From IMG/VR virus record IMGVR_UViG_3300048625_000063, positions 1 to 49,496 of that record: a DNA stretch of 49,496 nucleotides. One strand, written 5' to 3'. How positions within the stretch are numbered: the stretch's first letter is position 1; every line of letters begins with the position of its first letter. Shown one piece after another: positions 41,873 through 49,201 of this stretch. The notes beneath the pieces are model-generated. The model ran no database searches, was not told the origin of the DNA, and saw only the letters and a program-made list of their open reading frames with translations. Source of the stretch: a virus. Made by a program: the position numbers and the translations under genes.

Positions 41873-43221
41873 ACTGAACCTCCTTTTAGTGTTGCGTTCA
41901 TCTCCAACTGGCGTTGAACAAGTGTTGATAACTGACCCTCATCGAATGTATCTCGTGCAACAATATCGTAAATCTTTACAATGTTTTTCTGTCCACGCCT
42001 ACGGATACGCTCAACAACCTGCTGGTTCATCAGGTTGCTATCTGAGTGCGATAGCCATACGATAGTAGAACATACATTTTGCAAGCCATCAACTCCCTCA
42101 GCAATGGCTGGGATAACGGCTACGATATACTTCAACTTGCCATCTAGGAATAAAGTCTTGGCTTCGTCACGCTGTTTCTGCGTAGCCTTGCCTGACCATT
42201 CAAAGGCGCTGTCGAGTCGGTTAGTTACTAGACTAGCATACTTCTGACTATCTGTCAAGATAAGCATTGGCTCGTCTAGGTTATCATCAATGATTTCTTT
42301 CAGCGCTTTGAACTTGGTGCTCACTGCATCATCGGCAAAGACAACTTCATTATCATCGGTGATAGTAGGCACAGCCAAAGTAATCTGTCGCAATCGAATA
42401 CGAGCCGCGATAGGAACTTCAGCAATCATTGGGTTGCCCTCAAGAAATACAACAAGGTCTTTTTCAAACTTATCATATATCTTTTTCTGTGCTGGCACAA
42501 GGTCTACATACCTAGTTTCTTCCACAACCTCAAGATTATGGTTAGGCTCTAGTCGAATGTAGCAAGGCAGTGACTTCACAAATGCTCCGGCAATCTTCTC
42601 CCTGACAATCTCAACTCCAGCAAATGGTGAGTATGCAGTTTCAGCAAACTTATCTACCCATTTCCAGAATGACTTATCAACGATATTTGTATCTTTCCAC
42701 AAGAACCTAGTCACTGCCCAAAATCCCTCAAAGCGGTTGCCTGATGGCGTTCCTGACATTGACATCTTGAACTGTGCGTTTAGTGTCTTCAGCACCTTGA
42801 ATGACTTGCTTGCCCTGTTCTGTGCAAAGTGACACTCATCTACTAGCACTGCGTCTGGGTGAGCCTTGCTCCAATCAAGTGACCTAAAGTATTCACGCCC
42901 AATAAAGAACCAACCTTGTTTACCTAGTAGCAAATCAGCATAAGCCTGCTTGCCCTGCTTGGTTGAATCAATTTTTGCTACATCTGCTTGGTAATCATTC
43001 TGTCTTTGGATGGTGTCATACCAACCCCAATAGGTATTTAGTGGGCCGATTACTAGAACTGTCTTTGCATTGATACGCTTTACTACCTCAACTGCCATCA
43101 GCGTCTTACCTGTTCCCATAAGGCTGGCGTTCAGCACAGAACGGGTAGGCTCGGTAGCCATGCGCTCAACTGCCTGCGCCTGTTCAGGCTCTAGCGTTAG
43201 TTTTGGTAGTTGTGTTCTCAA
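41869..43221 (-). CDS. SNF2/DEAD-like superfamily 2 helicase
   Basis: 450 residues from TTG 43221 (AAGGATTG upstream). Motif I MGTGKT (35-40), motif II VDECH (127-131), motif III SGTPSGN, motif VI VERIRRRGQK near the C-terminus, with a motif V-like AEGVDGLQN. Compact SNF2-type helicases of this size are common in phages and may remodel replication or recombination intermediates. Confidence 0.9.
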   Translation of the reverse strand: MRTQLPKLTLEPEQAQAVERMATEPTRSVLNASLMGTGKTLMAVEVVKRINAKTVLVIGPLNTYWGWYDTIQRQNDYQADVAKIDSTKQGKQAYADLLLGKQGWFFIGREYFRSLDWSKAHPDAVLVDECHFAQNRASKSFKVLKTLNAQFKMSMSGTPSGNRFEGFWAVTRFLWKDTNIVDKSFWKWVDKFAETAYSPFAGVEIVREKIAGAFVKSLPCYIRLEPNHNLEVVEETRYVDLVPAQKKIYDKFEKDLVVFLEGNPMIAEVPIAARIRLRQITLAVPTITDDNEVVFADDAVSTKFKALKEIIDDNLDEPMLILTDSQKYASLVTNRLDSAFEWSGKATQKQRDEAKTLFLDGKLKYIVAVIPAIAEGVDGLQNVCSTIVWLSHSDSNLMNQQVVERIRRRGQKNIVKIYDIVARDTFDEGQLSTLVQRQLEMNATLKGGSV

Positions 43222-43223
43222 GT

Positions 43224-43463
43224 TTACAATCCTTCCAGTGGGTCTGTGGTGTAGCCATCGTCAATCATAAGGTCGCTATACAAAATCTCTAGTCGGCGTT
43301 CAGCTTCTTGAATACTCTCAAGATACTCCTTGCCATTAGTGCGATGACTAGCAATCCAAATGTCATCATCATCAGTAATACCCAAGTTGACCAAATGGCC
43401 AGAGATACTACTGTAATACTCAGATAGCCCGTCAATCGCCTCAGCAATCTCATACTTATCCAT
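43224..43463 (-). CDS. hypothetical acidic protein, 79 aa
   Basis: ATG 43463 overlaps the previous gene by 8 nt; an ATG at 43490 is an alternative with a poorly spaced ribosome site. Starts MDKYEIAEAIDGLSEYYSSI, acidic and helical. No family recognised. Confidence 0.6.
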   Translation of the reverse strand: MDKYEIAEAIDGLSEYYSSISGHLVNLGITDDDDIWIASHRTNGKEYLESIQEAERRLEILYSDLMIDDGYTTDPLEGL

Positions 43464-43950
43464 TACCTCTCGCTTCCTCAAGAACTGCATCCTTGTATCC
43501 TAGTTTATAAAGTTGCAACTGCACAAACAAATCTCCCTCAACAAGTGAAAAGTTATCGCCGTCATCGTCAATCTTGAACTTACCAAAGCCAGTAAGTTTT
43601 GCCTCGCCAAGTGAGTAGGCAGTGATATTGAAAGTGCCATCACCATTGCGAGTTAGTTTCCACTCTGGGTGTCCACTTAGGCTCTCCGCTGTAGTGCCTG
43701 CCATTGCTTCAGTAATCAGCCTCTTCGCTGTGTGTGGGTCTGATGACCCGTAGGCCATACCAATCTGTCTTGCCGACATTCCAGCACCCAAAGCGTGTCG
43801 AACGGCCTCTACGATAGCCTCGTGTTCTTCCTTGACTTCTTCGATAATCCGTTCGTGCGCTCGCTTCTGCGCCTCGGCAATAGCAATCTTTTCCAAGGCT
43901 CGTGCGGTCTTGATGGAAAGTGCAATCTCTTCCGTATTCTTTTTGCTCAC
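43456..43950 (-). CDS. putative HTH protein, 164 aa
   Basis: The N-terminal half is a charged helix; MSARQIGMAYGSSDPHTAKR (about 58-77) looks like a helix-turn-helix; the C-terminal half is a beta region (WKLTRNGDGTFNITAYSLGE). GTG 43950 overlaps the previous stop. A regulator or DNA-binding protein is plausible. Confidence 0.6.
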   Translation of the reverse strand: MSKKNTEEIALSIKTARALEKIAIAEAQKRAHERIIEEVKEEHEAIVEAVRHALGAGMSARQIGMAYGSSDPHTAKRLITEAMAGTTAESLSGHPEWKLTRNGDGTFNITAYSLGEAKLTGFGKFKIDDDGDNFSLVEGDLFVQLQLYKLGYKDAVLEEARGNG

Positions 43951-44285
43951 TAATCTCCAACCTCCATATCATATTCTGGCAAACTATTTAGCCACGCAAT
44001 AATCGTAGCGGGTGTTTCGCCTTCTGTCAAGTAGTCATAGCCATCCCAATAATCATAATCCTCAATGCCATCTGGGAAGGCTTCCTCTGGGTATTCAGCA
44101 TCCATCAGATAGCAAAACTCTTCTGGGTTATCCTCAAGGGTAAACTTTATCGTGTGGTAACGGGCAGTGTTCATACGAATATTCTGTCCGCTGTTCTCGT
44201 TCGGGTCACAATATTGCTGGTAAGCCGTAAGGTTTACTGCATACTTCTCGCATCCGTAGATGTTGTAATCGTAATCAGTAGTCAT
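43950..44285 (-). CDS. hypothetical very acidic protein, 111 aa
   Basis: Start ATG 44285 (AAGGGAGAGC somewhat far upstream). Very rich in Asp, Glu and Tyr (GIEDYDYWDGYDYLTEGE), a charge pattern seen in DNA-mimic antirestriction proteins, though no such family is recognised. Function unknown. Confidence 0.58.
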   Translation of the reverse strand: MTTDYDYNIYGCEKYAVNLTAYQQYCDPNENSGQNIRMNTARYHTIKFTLEDNPEEFCYLMDAEYPEEAFPDGIEDYDYWDGYDYLTEGETPATIIAWLNSLPEYDMEVGD

Positions 44286-44313
44286 TTTTATTTTGCTCTC
44301 CCTTAGGTCTAGT

Positions 44314-44775
44314 CTACCAAGATGCTTGATAGTAGAAATCAGAGTTGTCAAAGTTTGGATTTGCTAGGATAGCCATAAGGCTCTTGCGTGTGCGGTCAAT
44401 CTCCTCAAAGTAATACTCGTCATACTCCTGACTACCAAAGAAGAAACCTGCTTCAGTAGATAGGTAATCCTCAGCATTGTTTGGGTCTTTGATTACCTCG
44501 GCGCACAGGCTGGCAAGTTCCTCTAGGTCTTTGCGGTTCACATAATACTGCTGGCAGTTATCTTCGCCATCGTTCAGCGCATTTACAAACCAACTATGAA
44601 TAGCATTGGCCTTGCGCCAGTATAGCACATTGAAAGATACACGAACACTAGGACTATCTTCTGATAGGTCACTGCGGTCAAAGCCTGCACTCTCTAGGAT
44701 AGAGTTTACCTGCTGGGTGTTCTTGCCCTCTTCGTGTGAGTAGTCACTCACATACTTCTCTGCTCTCAAATACAT
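44314..44775 (-). CDS. conserved phage protein of unknown function, 153 aa
   Basis: Carries segments I know from many phages: YWRKANAIHSWFV, NCQQYYVNRKDLEEL and GFFFGSQEYDEYYFEEI. The function of the family is not known to me. It follows the HNH gene with a 14-nt gap. Confidence 0.78.
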   Translation of the reverse strand: MYLRAEKYVSDYSHEEGKNTQQVNSILESAGFDRSDLSEDSPSVRVSFNVLYWRKANAIHSWFVNALNDGEDNCQQYYVNRKDLEELASLCAEVIKDPNNAEDYLSTEAGFFFGSQEYDEYYFEEIDRTRKSLMAILANPNFDNSDFYYQASW

Positions 44776-44789
44776 ATCTAACCCCGTGA

Positions 44790-45203
44790 TTACTGCCCTA
44801 CTTTCTTATTCTCCAAAAGATATTTTCTAGTATATTCTCTGGCACAGGCTCGGCATCTGCGAGAGCCCGTCTTTTTTATTTGTGTGTTTTCTTTAGTATA
44901 TTCGTGACCCTTTGGGCAACTTGTAATGCGGTCTGAATACTGCCTTACATTTTCCTTTTGGGTTTGCTCCATTAGGTGCTGTGGATTTACACAGTTTCTA
45001 ACTTCGCATAAATGTCCAACTACATTTGGTGTTTCTGGCAGATATCCATTAGTCCAATAAAACATGGCACGATGAACATAACTACTCGGCATATCTTTTC
45101 CATTGAACCTGCCATAGCCTACATTATTTATGTGTCCATTCCATAGCCAACAAGTATCTGTCTTGATTACATTTTTTTCGTATTTATTGTTTGGGATTAT
45201 CAT
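44790..45203 (-). CDS. HNH homing-type endonuclease with C-terminal zinc ribbon
   Basis: 137 residues: CWLWNG, GYGRF and VHRAMFYW lead to the HNH core GHLCEVRNCVNPQHL (H64, N73, H76). A C-terminal zinc ribbon CPKGHEYTKENT ... RCRACAREY follows (C96, H100, C117, C120), the same module as on the WhiB extension. It has its own consensus promoter six bases before ATG 45203, no ribosome site, and breaks the chain of coupled genes, as expected for a mobile element. Confidence 0.88.
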   Translation of the reverse strand: MIIPNNKYEKNVIKTDTCWLWNGHINNVGYGRFNGKDMPSSYVHRAMFYWTNGYLPETPNVVGHLCEVRNCVNPQHLMEQTQKENVRQYSDRITSCPKGHEYTKENTQIKKTGSRRCRACAREYTRKYLLENKKVGQ

Positions 45204-45209
45204 AGTTAT

Positions 45210-45238
45210 ATTATACCATACATAATCCTATTTGTCAA
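45210..45238 (-). promoter_or_regulatory. promoter TTGACA-17-TATAAT, leaderless spacing
   Basis: -35 at 45233-45238, -10 at 45210-45215, both perfect, spacer 17, six bases before the HNH start codon at 45203. Confidence 0.85.
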
Positions 45239-45425
45239 GTCGGTCTGGTTTGCGGTTCTGTGATAGTTGCTCTAGGTCTTCTGGGTAAACCTCTCCTGTT
45301 TCCTCCAGTAGTTCTAGCCAACGCAACTGCCTAATATTCAGGCTGTTTGGGTCTAGCACTGCGATAGCGCCTTCGCCATATGAGCCATCATCGCTCGCCC
45401 AATAGGCGTTCAGTATAACTGCCAT
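45228..45425 (-). CDS. hypothetical protein, 65 aa
   Basis: ATG 45425 overlaps the previous stop (CTAATG). MAVILNAYWASDDGSYGEGA, then a helical acidic end. Its 3' end carries the TTGACA of the HNH promoter. No family recognised. Confidence 0.62.
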   Translation of the reverse strand: MAVILNAYWASDDGSYGEGAIAVLDPNSLNIRQLRWLELLEETGEVYPEDLEQLSQNRKPDRLDK

Positions 45426-45634
45426 TAGTCCATCTCCCTTACTTCGTCACCATTTACTTCAAATCCAATACCATCTTCGCTTACTACGATATAGTGGTCT
45501 GTCCACTCGGTGATATCGGTTGGTTGCCAGTTGTCACTATCATTAGATAGCCTGATGGCCTCCTCGTAACTGTCTGCCTCAACATCAGTAATCCACCAAC
45601 TCTCGGTGCGCTGTTCTACTGTCCATATAGCCAT
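45425..45634 (-). CDS. hypothetical protein, 69 aa
   Basis: MAIWTVEQRTESWWITDVEA, with a SYEEAIRLSND helix, a small beta-alpha-beta pattern seen in many unassigned phage proteins. GAGGAGGCAAACTA precedes ATG 45634, an exact repeat of the cassette before 45962. Confidence 0.62.
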   Translation of the reverse strand: MAIWTVEQRTESWWITDVEADSYEEAIRLSNDSDNWQPTDITEWTDHYIVVSEDGIGFEVNGDEVREMD

Positions 45635-45819
45635 TAGTTTGCCTCCTCCATTGAATAAGCCTCGTTTAGGTAATAGTCCTGTGGGTTAGTTACATAGTCT
45701 GTTAGGTCAACCTGTGCCGCGCTATCAAACTCTTCTTCTGTCCAGTTCTCCTCTCCCTCAACATCGAAACTAAGGGTTGCGTAGTCCGAACAAAACTCGT
45801 AGCGTAGGGTCTTGGTCAT
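45634..45819 (-). CDS. hypothetical acidic protein, 61 aa
   Basis: Strongly acidic (FDVEGEENWTEEEFDSAAQV). ATG 45819 after AAAGGAGAACTA. Its C-terminus MEEAN comes from the repeated ribosome-site cassette of the next gene. Function unknown. Confidence 0.62.
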   Translation of the reverse strand: MTKTLRYEFCSDYATLSFDVEGEENWTEEEFDSAAQVDLTDYVTNPQDYYLNEAYSMEEAN

Positions 45820-45962
45820 TAGTTCTCCTTTGTGATAGTAAAGCCGTCATTCTCGATGGCATATTGTAGGTCGTAGTTTAGTAGGCTGGCAAATAGGTTG
45901 ATAGCGTGGTTGTAGTTCTTGGCTCTTAGGATTACCTTGTTGCCCTGTCTAACGATTACCAT
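45819..45962 (-). CDS. hypothetical protein, 47 aa
   Basis: The start is ATG 45962 after GAGGAGGCAAACTA, overlapping the previous stop; an earlier in-frame start lies inside that gene. MVIVRQGNKVILRAKNYNHA, basic first half. No family recognised. Confidence 0.6.
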   Translation of the reverse strand: MVIVRQGNKVILRAKNYNHAINLFASLLNYDLQYAIENDGFTITKEN

Positions 45963-46123
45963 TAGTTTGCCTCCTCGTAGCGGTTGATATTTACCTGTAA
46001 CTTCTGGCGGATTTTCAGCAACCTGTATGAGGTTGTCCACCTGCCTTGCTTGTCTAGTTCAATCGAATATTCATTCAGGCTTGCCAGTAGAAACTCTACC
46101 TCTTGCTTGCTAATCGGTAACAT
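45962..46123 (-). CDS. hypothetical protein, 53 aa
   Basis: ATG 46123 follows AAAGGAGATTAG and a consensus promoter. MLPISKQEVEFLLASLNEYS, helical and basic, ending EEAN. First gene of the transcript from the 46151-46179 promoter. Confidence 0.62.
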   Translation of the reverse strand: MLPISKQEVEFLLASLNEYSIELDKQGRWTTSYRLLKIRQKLQVNINRYEEAN

Positions 46124-46150
46124 CTAATCTCCTTTGTTGTTGATATGATT

Positions 46151-46179
46151 ACTATATCACAAGTGTTGCTAGTTGTCAA
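46151..46179 (-). promoter_or_regulatory. promoter TTGACA-17-TATAGT
   Basis: -35 at 46174-46179 within the last codons of the upstream gene, -10 at 46151-46156, spacer 17. Confidence 0.85.
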
Positions 46180-46345
46180 GTGGTTTGTAAAAAGTTCCTC
46201 GTTTTATTTGCACGCTGTTTAGGTTTGCATCTACATCGGGAAACTTTGGGTCAATCATCAGGCGCATTGTGCGTTCGATATCATCGGTTTGCAGTTCGTA
46301 TTCGTAGGTGAGTTCAATACGATAGGTTGTGGCTGTGGCTGTCAT
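46169..46345 (-). CDS. hypothetical protein, 58 aa
   Basis: ATG 46345 overlaps the previous stop (TTCTAATGA). MTATATTYRIELTYEYELQT, beta then helical. The last codons contain the next promoter's -35 box. No family recognised. Confidence 0.6.
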   Translation of the reverse strand: MTATATTYRIELTYEYELQTDDIERTMRLMIDPKFPDVDANLNSVQIKRGTFYKPLDN

Positions 46346-46590
46346 TAGAACCCCTCGCTCTTGCGTAGTTCCTCGTAGTAGATAGCGCTAAAGATATCCT
46401 CAAGTGTGCTGGCGGTCTTGTAGTCAATCGGGATAGCAATACCCTGTGCGATATCGCCATTCTCCCAATAGGTCTTGACAATCAGGTTGCCGTCTTTGTG
46501 GTCAATCGTAAGGCTTCGTGGGTCAAGTAGGCTACCGATAGGCAATAGCATTTGGTATTGGGTAGTGTTTGTGGTTGTGTAGTCGCTCAT
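46345..46590 (-). CDS. hypothetical protein, 81 aa
   Basis: Start ATG 46590 at the overlap with the previous stop. The central LTIDHKDGNLIVKTYWENG is a beta-hairpin type sequence. Coupled at both ends. Function unknown. Confidence 0.6.
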   Translation of the reverse strand: MSDYTTTNTTQYQMLLPIGSLLDPRSLTIDHKDGNLIVKTYWENGDIAQGIAIPIDYKTASTLEDIFSAIYYEELRKSEGF

Positions 46591-47015
46591 TAGAAAGTCC
46601 CTCCGCTGGTTGTGATATGGATTAGAATACAACGATATGGTGCTTCGACAGTTGCGTCAATGCCATTGATAGCAAAAGTTTCGATTACTCGCTTGCCTGC
46701 GTCATTCAGTTCGGCTTCGCTATTAGGCTCGCTGGTGAATAGGTTGTCGTGGTTCAGGTAAATCGTGTCGCTGGTTGCGTAGTCGTGTTCAACATAAACT
46801 GCGCCACCTTGTCCACCATAACTCCAGATAACTGGCACATTATCGGCTAGTCCTAGGTCTATGCACGAACGGCAACAACCTGCAACATTGCGCTTGGCAA
46901 CAATACCTTGCTGGCGAATAGACTTGAACGCATTGTTCATTCGTGCCTCTAGCGTGCCTCTGGCGTGGTTGCTGGCGATAGTTGCCAATCGCTTTTCATT
47001 CTCAACGATAATCAT
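46590..47015 (-). CDS. DUF6891-like protein, 141 aa (tentative)
   Basis: ATG 47015 after AAAGGAGAACTA. The segment VAKRNVAGCCRSCIDLGLAD with a CCxxC cluster, then GGQGGAVYVEHDYATSD, resembles DUF6891 proteins, whose function is unknown. The match is from memory of the pattern and needs a profile search. Confidence 0.62.
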   Translation of the reverse strand: MIIVENEKRLATIASNHARGTLEARMNNAFKSIRQQGIVAKRNVAGCCRSCIDLGLADNVPVIWSYGGQGGAVYVEHDYATSDTIYLNHDNLFTSEPNSEAELNDAGKRVIETFAINGIDATVEAPYRCILIHITTSGGTF

Positions 47016-47053
47016 TAGTTCTCCTTTGGTTTGTGTTGCTTGGTTGTGATATA

Positions 47054-47082
47054 ACACTATCACAAGTTCTGGTGCTTGTCAA
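47054..47082 (-). promoter_or_regulatory. promoter TTGACA-17-TAGTGT
   Basis: Perfect -35 at 47077-47082, weak -10 at 47054-47059, spacer 17. Leader of about 30 nt before ATG 47015. Confidence 0.65.
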
Positions 47083-47109
47083 GTTATTTTGGTTGTCGTT
47101 ATGAAACTG

Positions 47110-47253
47110 TTACAATCTGGCGTGTAGTCCACTTAGTGCTTTGCGGTCACGCTCTAGCCTAGCCCGTGTGCTATCGTTCATCGGCTCGCTTTTCAGCAAG
47201 CGGTCAATATGCCAGATAGCGTGGATAAGTGCGTTGTATTCGTCTTTGTTCAT
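47110..47253 (-). CDS. hypothetical helical protein, 47 aa
   Basis: ATG 47253 overlaps the previous stop (TTTCTAATGA). MNKDEYNALIHAIWHIDRLL, two basic helices. No family recognised. Confidence 0.6.
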   Translation of the reverse strand: MNKDEYNALIHAIWHIDRLLKSEPMNDSTRARLERDRKALSGLHARL

Positions 47254-47774
47254 TAGAAACTATCTCCAATCGCCTGTTCAATCGTGTAATCATCGCTTAG
47301 GGTAATGCCTGCAACACATTCGATAGTTTCCCATTGGTCAATCCTATCGTCTAAGTCTGCAACATTTGCGTAGGTCTTTTTAGTTTGTAGGCTTAGTAGG
47401 TAAACATCGCCTTTCCACCAATCGCTCAAGGCTGGTATAGAGTGTTCAATCCAATCTCCGTCACCATAGATAATCACATCAGCCCAATCACTCTGTGAGT
47501 AGCCCTGCAAGGCTACAAATCGGCTGTGCTGGCCTGCAAGCGATAGGTAAAGTTCAATCGCTCGCCTTGCCTTGTCTGGCTCGTGAAAAAACTTGTCACG
47601 GATAGCCACCAGTTGCGTGTTGTGAGTGCCTTGTCCAATATCGGCGTAGCCTCTGGCAGTTCGTAGCGATATCACGCCTAGACAATCGCCTACAATATCT
47701 GTATAGTCATAGTTGCTGTTGTCAATCTCGACTACAACTCGCTCGGTTTCCGATAGGGTAACGACTTGTTCCAT
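47253..47774 (-). CDS. hypothetical protein, 173 aa
   Basis: Start ATG 47774 after AAAGGAGAAACCCAA; the frame upstream lies before the promoter start. MEQVVTLSETERVVVEIDNS, then a helical EPDKARRAIELYLSLAGQ and a DWADVIIYGDGDWIEH segment. No family recognised. Confidence 0.65.
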   Translation of the reverse strand: MEQVVTLSETERVVVEIDNSNYDYTDIVGDCLGVISLRTARGYADIGQGTHNTQLVAIRDKFFHEPDKARRAIELYLSLAGQHSRFVALQGYSQSDWADVIIYGDGDWIEHSIPALSDWWKGDVYLLSLQTKKTYANVADLDDRIDQWETIECVAGITLSDDYTIEQAIGDSF

Positions 47775-47802
47775 TTGGGTTTCTCCTTTGTTTGATATAA
47801 CT

Positions 47803-47831
47803 ACATTATCATATAATGGCGTTATTGTCAA
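47803..47831 (-). promoter_or_regulatory. promoter TTGACA-17-TAATGT
   Basis: -35 at 47826-47831, -10 at 47803-47808, spacer 17, upstream of the gene starting at 47774. Confidence 0.7.
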
Positions 47832-47836
47832 GTGGT

Positions 47837-48241
47837 TTATAGATATTTCTTTAGATAATCTACTGCATTTTCTAGGCGCTCCATATTATCGTCAAACTGC
47901 CCGATACCTACATTACACTTATTACATAATAGTCCTCTTACGGCATTTGTTTCGTGGTCGTGGTCTACTGCTAGTCTTTCTTTTTTTGCTGTAGTTTCTG
48001 GCTTATGGCATATGGCGCATAATCCATTTTGGTCTTTATTCATTTGTTCGTATTGTTCAGGTGTCAATCCAAACTTTTTCAGCCTATTTCTGTAAGCATT
48101 TTCCTTATAGTTTGGATTTGCTTTTTGTCTGCTCGTTAGGCACTTACGGCAATAACTGCCTGCGGTAGGGAATAGGTGAATCTCTTTTGTTTCTTTACAA
48201 TCACGGCAATAGTCGTAACCAAACGGAACTTCAGGCTTCAT
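47837..48241 (-). CDS. recombination endonuclease VII-like HNH nuclease
   Basis: 134 residues from ATG 48241. An N-terminal zinc ribbon (CRDCKETKE ... CRKC), then FGLTPEQYEQMNKDQNGLCA, VDHDHETNAVRGLLCNKCN and a FDDNMERLENAVDYL end: the endonuclease VII fold that in T4 (gp49) resolves branched DNA. In phages such genes also act as free-standing homing nucleases. A RuvC-like resolvase is also encoded, so one may be redundant. Confidence 0.9.
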   Translation of the reverse strand: MKPEVPFGYDYCRDCKETKEIHLFPTAGSYCRKCLTSRQKANPNYKENAYRNRLKKFGLTPEQYEQMNKDQNGLCAICHKPETTAKKERLAVDHDHETNAVRGLLCNKCNVGIGQFDDNMERLENAVDYLKKYL

Positions 48242-48348
48242 TTTCAATCTTTCTCTAGTTTTATATTTCTAGTTTCTATTATAACCTGCCTAGAAACATA
48301 GCATTAGTTAGATATCATTTATTGCACTAGCCATTATAGTAGATTTGG

Positions 48349-48377
48349 ATTATAGCATACTATTTGCAGTTTGTCAA
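48349..48377 (-). promoter_or_regulatory. promoter TTGACA-17-TATAAT
   Basis: -35 at 48372-48377, -10 at 48349-48354, both perfect, spacer 17. Gives a leader of about 100 nt for the endonuclease VII-like gene. Confidence 0.88.
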
Positions 48378-48395
48378 GTGGCATTTTGGGGATTT

Positions 48396-48435
48396 GGCAT
48401 TGAATATGTTTGATTTATTGAACATATCCTATGCC
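48396..48435. repeat. 15-bp imperfect inverted repeat (operator candidate)
   Basis: Arms 48396-48410 and 48421-48435 match at 13 of 15 positions around a 10-bp spacer (TGATTTATTG), centred about 40 bp upstream of the TTGACA at 48372-48377. No T run follows on either strand, so a terminator is unlikely. Confidence 0.6.
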
Positions 48436-48529
48436 ATTGAACGATTTTACAATACTGTATAACAAACTAATAATAATAAGTAAATAATATATAAGATTTA
48501 TAGCACATAGAGTGACCCCAAGAAAAAAA

Positions 48530-48832
48530 TTACTCCTCCTCCTCCTCCTGCCACTCGTCTTTAGCCTCGCTTAGGATTTCGGCCAGTTTCTCGTAGTAGT
48601 AGTTATACAAGTCTATCTGCATAAGTTGCGTGATAGTTGTGTCGGCTGTCGGGGTTATGCTGTCCTGCCAGTTGTTGGAATACTCCATCGGCATTTCCTG
48701 CCATTCCTCGATGATGTCGCCGTAGTAAATCGGCACTAGGCTGTCGGCGATTTCATGTAGCCTGTCTTCAGGGTTTGCCTCCTCTCGCAAGTCCTCGATT
48801 TCGTGGCGCATTTCGTTGTAGGTTGTTAGCAT
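48530..48832 (-). CDS. hypothetical acidic protein, 100 aa
   Basis: ATG 48832 overlaps the previous stop (CTAATG). MLTTYNEMRHEIEDLREEAN, very acidic, ending in five Glu encoded by a GAG/GAA run. A DNA-mimic type charge pattern, but no family recognised. Confidence 0.62.
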   Translation of the reverse strand: MLTTYNEMRHEIEDLREEANPEDRLHEIADSLVPIYYGDIIEEWQEMPMEYSNNWQDSITPTADTTITQLMQIDLYNYYYEKLAEILSEAKDEWQEEEEE

Positions 48833-48996
48833 TAGTTGGTTGCCTTTCGTGTAGCCGTGATAACTGCCTGTAAGTGGTATTTGTAGTGGTATCCGCATAG
48901 GTTTAGCGGTTGTGCCTCGCCACAGTAAACTCTAGTTGTGTCGGCGCTGTGATTATCGCCTAGGGTTTGGCAGGCTAAAAGTTCTCGTTTACCCAT
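48832..48996 (-). CDS. hypothetical protein, 54 aa
   Basis: GGAGG lies 7 nt before ATG 48996; the gene overlaps the upstream one by 22 nt. MGKRELLACQTLGDNHSADT, with a YCGE ... LCGYHYKYH region that could bind metal. Function unknown. Confidence 0.62.
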   Translation of the reverse strand: MGKRELLACQTLGDNHSADTTRVYCGEAQPLNLCGYHYKYHLQAVITATRKATN

Positions 48997-49127
48997 TCTA
49001 GGGCCTCCTCTAGCGTGGCGTTGTTCTTGATTAGGTTGATTAGTTCTGGCTCATCGGCCAGCGCCCAAACGGGAACGGTGCTTTCGGCGGATAGAATGTT
49101 TAGGTTTAGATTTAGGTTGTTGAACAT
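48975..49127 (-). CDS. hypothetical protein, 50 aa
   Basis: ATG 49127 after GAGAGGCAACAAA. MFNNLNLNLNILSAESTVPV, then an acidic helical end (NATLEEALEWVNENF). Short, no family recognised. Confidence 0.58.
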   Translation of the reverse strand: MFNNLNLNLNILSAESTVPVWALADEPELINLIKNNATLEEALEWVNENF

Positions 49128-49155
49128 TTTGTTGCCTCTCTTTGTTGTTAGGTCT

Positions 49156-49184
49156 AACCTAGCATAGATTTTGGGGTTTGTCAA
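49156..49184 (-). promoter_or_regulatory. promoter TTGACA-17-TAGGTT
   Basis: Perfect -35 at 49179-49184, weak -10 at 49156-49161, spacer 17, in front of the gene starting at 49127. Confidence 0.6.
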
Positions 49185-49201
49185 GTTGCGTTACCAAATC
49201 G

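Larger units (their letters stand above)
48248..48529. other. non-coding AT-rich region with promoter and inverted repeat
   Basis: About 280 bases without a gene. On the minus strand it holds a consensus promoter (48349-48377) and a second TATAAT at 48278-48283. A 15-bp imperfect inverted repeat lies at 48396-48410/48421-48435 and an AT-rich stretch runs from about 48440 to 48515. It could contain an operator or a replication origin; neither is proven. Confidence 0.5.

Noticed and set aside
42210-42250. TTGACA-17-TAGTCT promoter-like sequence inside the helicase
   Set aside because: Weak -10 and within coding sequence with no gene start close downstream.
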